Origin: Paulinella micropora
Lineage: Eukaryota > Cercozoa > Imbricatea > Euglyphida > Paulinellidae
Length of the DNA: 64,000 bases
Reading direction: 5' to 3'
NCBI GenBank assembly: GCA_019918135.1
Contig: WBZZ01006016.1
Location: forward strand, 1 to 64,000
Position numbers and translations under genes: made by a program. Below are positions 53,996-63,129 of the stretch, in pieces. Each line of letters begins with the position of its first letter. The stretch's first letter is position 1. The notes beneath the pieces are model-generated. The model saw nothing but the letters and a program-made list of their open reading frames with translations, did no database searches and had not been told where the DNA came from.

Positions 53996-55640
53996 GGGTG
54001 GGGCGCCCCCCCCCCCTCCCCCTTTCTTTCTTCCCTCCCTCTGAGCCCCCTGAGCCCCGGGGGCTCAAGGAGCACGGGAAGGGGAAATCGGGAGCGGGAG
54101 GGAAGGGGGGGGGGAGTAGGGGCGCTAAGAGAGTTCGAAAAAGAATGCGCTGAATTAAAGCTCGACGGTCTTACATTGGGGCACTGAAAACTAGGTGCAG
54201 GGCACCGTGCTCCAGCATGACCCTGCGGCGAATGAATGGGCGGTGGTCAATGTGCTAGGAAGACAAAGGCCTCACTACCCCGACGACGGCATCCTGTCCG
54301 TGCCATGGCTCGGCCACCGTGCGCAGGGTCAGAAAAATATGAAAAGGGGGCGGGAGCGGGAGAAGGGAGGGCAGGGGCGCGCTTTGCCGGTGTACAAAAA
54401 TCAGCGCAAAAAAAAAAATCCCTGACAAAGTCTTAATCTTGGCACTGAGAACCAAGAGAGAAAGAGGGAAAGGGAAAGGACAAGGTGACTGGGGCGTTAA
54501 GAAAGTGCAAGAAAAATCACGCTGAATTAAAACTCGACAAAGTCTTACACTTGACACTGAGAATTAGGAGATGGAGAGAATTTACGCTGAATTAAAGCTC
54601 GACGGTCGTACACTTGGGCACTGAAAACTAGGAGCGTAACACCGTGCTCCAGCACGACCCTGCGGCGAATGGATGGGCGGTGGTCAATGTGCCAGGAGGA
54701 CAAGGGCCCCGGCCGGGCCCAACAGCGTCCTGTCCGTGCCATGGCTCGACCACCGTGCGCAAGGTCAGAAAAATATAAAACGAGGAAAAAGAATTTTTTT
54801 TTGCCCGACAAAAAAGGGAACAGACGGGGGGAAGGGAAGAAGGGGGGGAAAAGAAAGGGGGAGAAGAAGGGGGATGTGCTTCTACCCGCCCCTTTCTCAC
54901 TGTCTGAGAATCGGGAGGGCAGGGGCGCGCTTTGCCGGTGTACAAAAATCAGCGCAAAAAAAAATCCGTGACAAATTTGTAATCTTGGCACTGAAAACTA
55001 AGAGGAGAAGGGGCCCGGCATAGGGGGGGGGTTAGTGGAGGCGTTGCATGTATTTATTTTGTTTGTAGCTTCTGCGCCATTCATCCTCCCCCCTTCCCCT
55101 CCTTTCGTCCCTTGTTTGCGCGTGCAAACACGTCCCAAAAAAATTCTTTTTTCTACTTGTCATACTCCCGCAGATATTTCCGCAGATCTTGCGCACCGTG
55201 CTCCAGCACGACCCTGCGGCGGATGGATGGGCAGTGGTCAATGTGCCAGGAGGACAAGAGCCCTCACTACCCCGGCGGCGTCCTGTCCGTGCCATGGCTC
55301 GGCCACCGTGCGCAAGGTCAGAAAAATATGAAAAAAGGAAAAAGAATTTGGACCGACAACAAAGGGAACAGACGGGGGGAGGGAGAAAGGGGGAGGGAAG
55401 GGATAGGGAGAGTAGGGCGCCAAGAAAGTGCAAGAAAAGTCTTTTTTAATTAAAACTCGACAAAGCATCACACTTGACACTTGCAACGGCACCCTCAGGC
55501 TGCCGCAGCATCCGGCCCACTTGACGGTCTTACACTTGGGGCACTGAAAACTAGGAGCAGATCACCGTGCCATAGCTCGACCACCGTGCGCAAGGTCAGG
55601 AAAATATGAAAAAAGGAAAAAAAAAGTTGTTGCCCAACAA
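53996..55640. repeat. Repeat mosaic, partly duplicated from 19.6-20.2 kb
   Basis: Positions about 53996-54600 closely follow 19616-20225 (GAGCCC hairpin, core repeat, family B, core repeat). The rest is B, D and C pieces. No gene seen. Confidence 0.8.
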
Positions 55641-55970
55641 CAAAGGGAACGAGCAGAGGTGGCGCAAGGACCTGACCCGCCGCAAGGGCAGCTCCTCCAC
55701 CAAGGCGGGGCTGGACACCACAGCTTCCAATTTGCCCCTCAAAAGATGTCATTTCCGTTGGCCTAGTCATCCTCGTCCGTGTTCGGGCTGGTAGATAATC
55801 TGGTCGTTGTACAGCCTCGGCGGGCCTGCTGCCCGCCGAGGCAGCGGTTTGCACCAACAAGTGAGGCACGAAATGTTTATGTTCTCGCAAATGCAACGTG
55901 CGCAGCGAATCCTGGGACTGAACCAGCAAGGAGGCTTGCTGGTTCCCAGACCAGGCCTGTACAGTAAGCA
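55641..55970 (+). pseudogene. Fragment of an unrecognised protein
   Basis: Unique, non-repeat sequence inserted after family B. Plus-strand stretches such as STKAGLDTTASNLPLKRCHF and HEMFMFSQMQRAQRILGLNQ look protein-like, but the sequence appears broken. No domain recognised. Confidence 0.35.
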
Positions 55971-55974
55971 GCTG

Positions 55975-56440
55975 TCACTTGGCGCAGCGCTGCAGCGGCG
56001 CCAGACTAGTCACGTGCGTGCAATCGAACAGAGTGAGCTCGCGGAGGGCTGGGAGCTGGCGTAGCGACAGCAAGCTCGGCAGCCCCGTTCCTCGGATGCC
56101 CTCACAATTCGATAGATCTAATTCGCGGAGCCCGGCAAATTCGGCCAGGCCGTGCAGGAAGACATCTTTCACGTTGGTACAGCCGGCCAGGTTCAGGCGC
56201 TGCAGCTGTCGGAGCTGCAGCACGGGGGCGGGGTCGCTGTCGCAGGGATGTCCAGCTCAGGGTAAACTCCTCGAGTTGGCGCAAGTGACGTGAAAGCACT
56301 GAGGAAGGTTAGATCGTGGCCATCCCGGAATCCGACAAAAGCAAAGGACAGTTTGTACAGCGCCGCTTGCGCTGGGAGAGCTGCGAGCAAATCTATAGCT
56401 TGCAAACGGTCGAAGCCATTCAACTCTAGCTCATTCAACT
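55975..56440 (-). pseudogene. Broken leucine-rich-repeat gene
   Basis: Minus-strand stretches read LRQLQRLNLAGCTNVKDVFL, LRELDLSNCEGIRGTGLPSL and LRELTLFDCTHVTSLAPLQR, clear LRRs of the F-box/LRR kind, after ELELNGFDRLQAIDLLAALP. It looks broken (about one break) and no F-box is seen. Related to the gene at 42607. Confidence 0.65.
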
Positions 56441-56460
56441 CTAGCTCCTGGATCTCCGCT

Positions 56461-57128
56461 TGGCAAACTAGATTCGCTGTTCTTTTCTTTTGGTATGAAA
56501 TTTGCCGTCAAATTTCCGGGATTTTGTGTGATATAGCTGAAAACCAGATTCTGCCAGAAAACCCCGGTGTATTGCCTTTCTTGATCGTATCCAACAGGAA
56601 AAAACGCTGGCTTTTTTTAGGGGGAGTTGAGCGAATGACCAAGTTTTTTGGCCTGTCTCCCCCTCCCCTCCCTGGAGGGGGAAGACACACTCGGCTAGGA
56701 TCTGGCAAACTAGATTTGCTGTTCTTTTTTTGGGCACGGAATTTGTCGCCGAATTTTATGGGGTGTGATATGGCTGAAAAACCAAACTTTGCCGGAAAAC
56801 CCCGGGACACTGCCTTTTTCTACCGTGTCCGACGCGAAAAACGCTCGCTCTTTTTTGGGGAGAGTTGAGCGAATGACTAAGTTTTTTTTGCCCGTCCCCC
56901 CCCCCCCCCCTTCCCTCTTTCTTCTGAGGTGCGGGGACGAGGGCAGTGACAGGGGCGAGAGAAGGGACAGGGGCGAGAGAAAGAAGAGGGGCGAGAGAAG
57001 AGAGAGGGGAGGGGGAGACACACTCGACTAGGATTTGGCGAACACTCTGTTCCTTTCTCTTTTTTTTAAGCCCCGAAATTTGTCGCCAAATTTCTGGGTG
57101 TGATATAGCTGAAAAACTAAGTTTTGCC
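56461..57128. repeat. Family L tandem repeat, last unit is the 5' flank of the Sel1 gene
   Basis: Three units starting near 56468, 56712 and 57050. Each holds an imperfect palindrome (AAATTTGTCGCCAAATTT type), GTGTGATATAGCTGAAAA, GGCGAATGAC-like G/C blocks and GACACACTCG. The third, shortened unit ends just before the ATG of the Sel1 gene, so the units are probably duplicated promoter regions. Confidence 0.7.
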
Positions 57129-57141
57129 GGAAGATTCGGAC

Positions 57142-57582
57142 ATGGCCCAAAGCCCAAGCGCCAGACAGAAAACAAGGGCGGCTCGGTACGCGCTGGCGGC
57201 CGCGCAGGGCGACGCACAGTACCAGTGCCACCTCGGGCTCTGCTACTCGCAAGGCGCGGGTGTGCCCAAGGACTTGATCCTGGCAGCGCAATGGTATGCG
57301 CGGGCGGCTGCGCAGGGGCACGCAGCCGCCCAGTTCTTGCTCGGTGCTTGTTACAGAAGGGGCCAGGGCGTGACACAAGATATTGTTCAGGCTATTGAAT
57401 GGTACAGACGAGCCGCTGCCCAGAACAACACCAGCGCCCTAAAGATGCTGGGCATACTGTATTACTTTGGTGACGACGGGGTGCCTAAGGACCGCGCCAA
57501 GGCCAAAGAGCTTTTCACGCGAGCGGTCGCGCTGGGCGACGCCGGAGCTAGGTGGTGGCTTGCTAGAAAGGGCCTGCCCTAG
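57142..57582 (+). CDS. Sel1-like repeat protein
   Basis: 146 residues from the ATG at 57142 (GACATGGCC context). About three and a half Sel1 repeats: ALAAAQGDAQYQCHLGLCYS, GVPKDLILAAQWYARAAAQG, FLLGACYRRGQGVTQDIVQA, then WYRRAAAQNNTSALKMLGIL and KAKELFTRAVALGDAGARWW. Sel1 repeats are TPR-like helical pairs that build protein-binding scaffolds; such proteins are frequent in giant viruses and in intracellular bacteria. No enzymatic domain. A family L unit lies directly upstream and an AT-rich inverted repeat (57619-57631) downstream. A damaged partial copy lies at 62283. Confidence 0.85.
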   Translation: MAQSPSARQKTRAARYALAAAQGDAQYQCHLGLCYSQGAGVPKDLILAAQWYARAAAQGHAAAQFLLGACYRRGQGVTQDIVQAIEWYRRAAAQNNTSALKMLGILYYFGDDGVPKDRAKAKELFTRAVALGDAGARWWLARKGLP

Positions 57583-57618
57583 AAGCAAACACCTAGCTCC
57601 GGCCTAAGCTAAAAGATT

Positions 57619-57631
57619 TTTTTTATTAAAG
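57619..57631. terminator. AT-rich inverted repeat behind the Sel1 gene
   Basis: TTTTTATTAAAG-type signal 40 bp past the stop codon, also conserved at about 62590-62602 behind the damaged Sel1 copy. Confidence 0.5.
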
Positions 57632-57759
57632 CCAGACACTGAGCTGGACACTGGACGGCGCAAGAGCCCCCCCGGCTTGCATTCCGTAGCGTGTGCGCGT
57701 CCCATCTAGTCGCGCTTCTTATTGAACAAGAAACGATTTGCAACCGGGAGAGGAAGGGC

Positions 57760-60450
57760 AAGGGGGGAGGGGAAGAGCGCAGAAGCTACAAAAAAAAATG
57801 CATGAAAAGCCTCAACTAAGCCCCCCAATGCCGGGCGCCCCCCCCCCTTTCCCATTCTCCCGTCTGTGTCCAAAGCCCAAGCTTGAAACCTGTGGTCGAT
57901 ACGGGATGCTCACCGGCGAAGCAAACATATCAGGCTGAAGCACTAGCAGCAGCTAGTTGTACAGGGACAGGTATGAAATGTCACCAGATGGTAGTGTCAG
58001 GCTCAGTCCATCTTCGTCCGTTCTCGCCTTTCTTGTAAAAGAAGGCCAAGCGGGGTTTTTTTTCCCGACGTCGTCTTTTGCTGCCTTCTCCCGCTCCCGA
58101 TTCTCAGACGGGGGACTACAACAATCCTTGCTTCCTCTTCCTCTGCCTCTTCCCTCTCCCTCTCCTAATTCTCAGTGCCAAGTGTAAGATTTTGTCGAGC
58201 TTTAATAAGAAAGATCGCACTTCCTTGCCCCCCTCCCTCTCTCCCCCGCTCCCCGTTTTTAAACAAGGGGGGGGGAAGGGCAGGGGCGCGCTAAGATTGT
58301 ACAAAAAAACTAGTAAAAAAAATCACTGATAAAGTTTAATCTTGGCACTGAAAACTAAAAGAGGGAAAGGGAAGAAAGTACCAGAAAAATGTACTTTAGA
58401 AAGTCTCGACATGGAAGAAAACAAAGGGGGGGGAGAGCGCTTAGTTGAAGCGTTTCATACATTTTTTTTTTAGTTTCTCCCCCCTTGCCCTTCCCCCTGT
58501 TCTTTGAGCCCCCCGGGCTCAGGGGGCTCAGGGGGAGGAAAAAAGAAAATGGGGGAGGGGAGGGGGCGCCCCCCCCCCATCTGTGGGCTACCAGAAGAAT
58601 TTCTTTCATTTTTGATCCTTTTCACCCCGCACCAGAGGAGGGCTGGCTTTGTCGAGCTTTAATTCAGCATATTTTACAAATTCTTGGCGCCCCTTCCCCT
58701 CCATCGCTCGCGATTCTCAGAGGAAGGACTAAGACAATTCATGCTTCTTCCTATCCCGGTTTTCTACTTGCCCTACAAGTGCCTAGAGTACAAAAGCCGC
58801 AAGCAGGCCCGGTAATTCTTTAATAAGGGGCGTACGTCTACAGAAAAAGCGCGGGGCTGAGAAACGCTAGCTTTTTTTTGCAGGCGCTGCCCGGGCTTGT
58901 GCCGGAGGTACATCTTTTGTGATAATAAGGCGCCCAGTAACAGCCTTTGTCGTTTGCGGGCGTTTTCCTGTCGCAGGGCCTTTCGGTCGGGCACGTTGGG
59001 GGCTTATACTTGTGTGCCTTTAAAACAAAAAATTTTAAAGCTTAATAAAATTTTTTCACACTTGGTGCTAAAAACTAGTTTTAATAAAAGTGGAAAAGGG
59101 AAGGGTGTGCTCCTCTCTTTTTTTCCTTCTCACCCGCCACCCTTTTTCCTGACCTTATCCCTTCACCCCCCTCCTACCTCCTCGCTTGCTCTCTCCTGGA
59201 GCAAAAATAAGTAAACTTTTTTTTGGAGCCCATAAGGGGGGGGGGGGGGCGCCCCCCCCCCCTTTTTCTTTTTTTCTTCCCTCTCCCTGAGCCCCCTGAG
59301 CCCGGGGGGCTCAATGAGCCGGGGAGGGGAAGAGGGAAGGGTGAATGGCGCAGAAGCTACAAACAAAAATAAATACATACAACGCCTCCACTAAGCCAAC
59401 CCGCACCTTCCATGCCCCTTCCCTCTCCCTCTCCCGCTCCCTGTTCTCAGACGGGGGGTGGGGGAGACAGATCGTGTTTCTCCCCTCCCATATCCCTTCG
59501 CTCTCCCTCTCTAGTTCTCAGTGCCAAGATTACAACTTTGTCAAGGATTCTTTTATTAAAATTGTTTTTGTACATTCTTAGCGCGCCCCCACTCCCATGC
59601 TTCCCTCTCCCGCTCCCCCGTTCTAATATGGGAAGCAATGCGGATCGCGTTTTGCCCACCCCTTCCCATTCCTTCCCTTAGTTTTCAGTGTCAAGTGTAA
59701 GACTTTGTCGATCTTTAATTCAGCGTATTTTACACTTTTTTGGCGCGCTCTGCTTCCCTTTCCCGCTCCCTGCTCTCAGATGGGGGATGGAGGGGGGGGG
59801 AGCAAAGACAGATCGTGCTTGCCCCTCTCCCTGCCCCTTGGCTCTCCGTCTCTTGGTTCTCAGTGCCAAAATTAAAACTTTGTCAGGGATTTCTTTACTA
59901 ATTCTTTCTTGTACATTCTTCGCGCGCCCCTACCCTTCCCCTTCCCTCTCCCACTCACTGTCTTCTGACTAGCGAGGGCTAAAAGGAAGGCTCGGGGGGG
60001 GGGGGGTGCCCCCCCCTTCTTTTTTCTTCCTCCCTCCCTCTGAGCCCCCTGAGCCCGGGGGGCTCAAAGAACAGGGGAAGGGCAAGGGGGGAGGGGAAGA
60101 GCGCAGAAGCTAAAAAAAAATGCACGAAACGCCTCAACTAAGCCCCCCCCCCCATGCCGGGCGCCCCCCCCCCTTTCCATTCCGCTTCCTTGCCCCTTCC
60201 CTCTCCCGCTCTCTGTTCTCAGACGGGGAGGGGGGGGGGGGAAGGCAGATCGTGCTTCTCCCCTCCCATATCCCTTCGCTCTCCCTCTCTTAGTTCTCAG
60301 TGCCAAGATTAAAATTTTGTCAGGGATTTTTATTAATTTTTTCTTGTACATTCTTAGCGCGCCCCTACCCCTTTCCTCTCTCGCCCCCCCCCCCTCGACG
60401 GGGAGGATTGGTGCGCCCCCTTTCTCCCCCTTCCCCCTCTCTCCTTTAAA
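57760..60450. repeat. Repeat mosaic in reversed orientation, with two gene scraps
   Basis: Core, N and GAGCCC families on the opposite strand compared with most of the block. Two short minus-strand stretches look like protein tails: DEDGLSLTLPSGDISYLSLY at about 57957-58030, and KRQRLLLGALLSQKMYLRHK with VRPLLKNYRACLRLLYS at about 58773-58994. Neither has a recognisable domain. Confidence 0.7.
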
Positions 60451-60545
60451 TTTGTTTTGTGCCTCTCTTCCCCTCTACCGGCCGCCTAGAAACAGCCGAA
60501 AAAAAAGTGTTGCTGGCCAGGAAAAAAAAGCATAGAGTCAGAAAG

Positions 60546-61484
60546 ATGGGGAGTGCACCATCTACTACTGACGACGCTAGCAATGCAGAGGAGGCCGCCC
60601 GCAAGAATTCTCGGCGGGCGGAAGTGCGCACAGAACTTCGGATCGACTTGACTCGCGACAGGCACGGAGCCGACGGCTGGTTGCGGCTGAAGCTGAGCCC
60701 CGCGGCAGTGCTGAGCGGCAGCGCCTTTGTGTTGGGCGCCGGGTGCTTCAGGGCCCGCCTTGTTCTGCCGAGCGCGGTGGATCCGTGCGATTATGCGCAA
60801 GAGGCCTACCGATCGATCGAAACGGACTCAAACGTACTGCGGGTCTGCGCCGACTTGTCGGCCATCCTAGCCCCGAGCCTGCGGCTGGAGCTGCTGCCAA
60901 GGCAGGGGGATGGGCGCGACCAGGAGTTGGCGTTACTGCGCTTCGAGACGTCCAGGCTTGCCTGTGTAGTGCGGGAGTTGAGCACGCCGCGCCTGCTGCC
61001 CATCGAAGCAAACGAGCTCGCCCGCTGAGGGCACAGCGGCACAGGGGTTGCCTGTCGCAGGGTGGGGCCGCTGTGCGTGTTGGAGGGACACGTGGTTTTT
61101 GACAAAGACTTGCTGCGTTTCGAGGATATCAAGGACCTCCCAAAAGAGAATAATAACTACACAAAAATAGGAGCCTTCTGCACTCTGCTGGAGCTGCCTT
61201 TGGCGTGGCGCCCAGCGCAGCTCGTAACGTACCCCTTTCCGCCGCGAACCTTCTTTGCACTTCATCTCAGTAACGCTGCAATACGACAAGAAAGTCTTGA
61301 AGTAGGCACGGACGGGCGGGTTCGCTTGTGCGTCACCTGCAATAACGTTACACCTAAGCAGCTAAGTCAGGGCAACTTTGTGCCAAGGTCGTTTCTGGAC
61401 GAGGACAACAATATCTGGAGAATGTCGCCCACGCTTGACCTCGGCGTGTTGCGTTGGTTCATGACCTACAAGATCTGCTCGTAG
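60546..61484 (+). pseudogene. Fibre-head-like protein paralogue, broken
   Basis: Paralogue of the protein at 41761. It begins MGSAPST (myristoyl pattern), has an extra N-terminal beta-rich part (RIDLTRDRHGADGWLRLKLS), then the shared DQELALLRFETSRLA coiled coil, CTLLELPLAWRPAQLVTYPF and LEVGTDGRVRLCV. It looks broken (about one break). The upstream flank carries TTTAAATTTGT as a possible TATA-like element. An inverted repeat of CGTAGCAGCAGCTGCTACG type follows the end at about 61478-61499. Confidence 0.65.
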
Positions 61485-61556
61485 CAGCAGCTGCTACGAG
61501 CAAAACAGTCTTGAATACTTTGTTAATCACTTTTAGGGGAAAGAAATGGAAAGGGG

Positions 61557-61810
61557 AAGATAGGGGGCATCTGCGAGGTTCGGAGTGCCGAGGTCGATGT
61601 GCGCTGGGCTTACCAAGATATGCCTTGCGCTGCGGAGTTTGTGCTGCCCCAGCCCGGGCTCGGCGGCGTTCAGCGGCACGCCGGGGGTCTGTGTGTGGAC
61701 GGGGACGGCTTGTTGTACGTGTTGGAAAGGCAGGGGCACAGTATTTTTACCTGCCAAACAGGTGAAGAGGGCCAGCAGAGTCTTGGCAGGTTGCTGGAGC
61801 TACGCAGCGC
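61557..61810 (+). pseudogene. NHL-repeat scrap
   Basis: Reads VLPQPGLGGVQRHAGGLCVD and GDGLLYVLERQGHSIFTC, which fits one NHL beta-propeller blade (GL-x-VD-x-DG-x-LYV pattern). No start and only about one blade, so it is a remnant. Confidence 0.45.
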
Positions 61811-62282
61811 GCACATGCTTGAGCAGGCATTGTGTCCGAGCCCCGTCCTTGCCAGCTCTTCTTCTTCTTCTTTTTCTTCTTCTCCTCGTCGGTTACAGAA
61901 CTCTGACAACGCTTTGGGGACAGACTCCAATCCGTAAGGCCTTCAAGCAACGCGGCCTCCGCCTGGACAGCAGGTTGGAACTAGGAGAGGGAGAGGCAAG
62001 AGGCAGGGAAGGGAAAAGCACGATCTGTGCTTGCCTATCATCTGAGAACGGAGAGCGGGAGAGGGAAGGGGGAGCGGAGAGGGGTGGAGCGCCAAGAATT
62101 TGTAAATTACGCTGAATTAAAACTCGACAAAGCATCACACTTGACACTTGCAACGGCACCCTCAGGCTGCCGCAGCATCCGGCCCACTTGACGGTCTTAC
62201 ACTTGGGGCACTGAAAACTAGGAGCAGATCACCGTGCCCCCAGCGTGACTCTGTGGAGGATGGATGGGCGGTGGTCAATGTG
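61811..62282. repeat. Short gene-free stretch and repeat mosaic
   Basis: A CTT-rich tract at about 61856-61885, then polypurine DNA, core repeat, family C and family B up to the Sel1 copy. Confidence 0.7.
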
Positions 62283-62558
62283 CCTACCAGTGCCACCTCG
62301 GGCTCTGCTACTCGCAAGGCGCGGTTGTGCCCAAGGACTTGATCCTGGCAGCGCAATGGTATGCGCGGGCGGCTGCACAGACGAGCCGCTGCCCAGAACA
62401 ACACCAGCGCCCTAAAGATGCTGGGCATACACCGGAATTTTGGTGACGACGGGGTGCCTAAGGACCGAGCCAAGGCTAAAGAGCTTTTCACGCGAGCGGT
62501 CGCGCTGGGCGGCGCCGGAGCTAGGTGGTGGCTTGCTTTGCGCTGGGGCCTGCCCTAG
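62283..62558 (+). pseudogene. Damaged copy of the Sel1-repeat gene
   Basis: Stretches such as YQCHLGLCYSQGA, VPKDLILAAQWYARAAAQ and KAKELFTRAVALGGAGARWW match the gene at 57142, and the 3' flank to about 62720 matches 57604-57740. Its left end is fused to family B (GGGCGGTGGTCAATGTGCC). It is an incomplete, broken duplicate with about one to two breaks. Confidence 0.8.
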
Positions 62559-62759
62559 AAGCAAACACCTAGCTCCGGCCTAAGCTAAAAGATTTTTTTT
62601 TATTAAAGCCAGACACTAAGCTGGACACTGGACGGCGCAAGAGCCCCCCCCCCGGCTTGCATTCCGTAGCGTGTGCGCGTCCCATCTAGTCGCGCTTCTT
62701 ATTGAACAAGAAACGATTTCATTAAAAAAAATTGTTTTCTTTTCTTTTGGCATCTCGTA

Positions 62760-62815
62760 CCGGGGGGCAAAGCCTCCCCCGAGCCCCCCCCCCTCCACTT
62801 TTAGCCCGCGCCAGC
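62760..62815. repeat. Double-hairpin palindromic element, copy 5
   Basis: GGGGGGCAAAGCCTCCCCC followed by AGCCCGC-GCCA-GCGG. Same order as copy 1, 16 kb from the others, and again at the edge of a coding remnant. Confidence 0.7.
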
Positions 62816-62839
62816 GGACTTGCACCGACACCGTCGCGC

Positions 62840-63120
62840 GCGCTGGTTTCGATCGTAGATGGTGTTTCTAGGTCTGGCACACTGGTGGGCCAACTCAAAG
62901 AACTCTTGGAACTCTTGTGCTCGGATCGAAGACAGCTCGCTACAAAGACGTAAGCCCACTGCAGCTCAAGCGCCGGACTCCTTACAGCCTCCGTCGCCAG
63001 CTTGCAGTACAGCGAGAACAGGTCCTGGCGCAGCAGCACCGCCCTGCCGGCACCCTTTTGTGGCCGGGCCCCGGGGCCGACCACAAAGGACAGCAGGTCC
63101 GCGCCAAACTCGGCTTCATC
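62840..63120 (-). pseudogene. Fragment of an unrecognised protein
   Basis: Minus-strand stretch reads DEAEFGADLLSFVVGPGARP, LLRQDLFSLYCKLATEAVRS and LELQWAYVFVASCLRSEHKS. Protein-like, without a clear start and running at its C-terminal side into the double-hairpin element. No domain recognised. Confidence 0.4.
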
Positions 63121-63129
63121 CAAATTTCC

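Noticed and set aside
57124-57141. TTG at 57124 as the Sel1 protein start
   Set aside because: The ATG at 57142 has a good context, and the codons before it belong to the family L flank.
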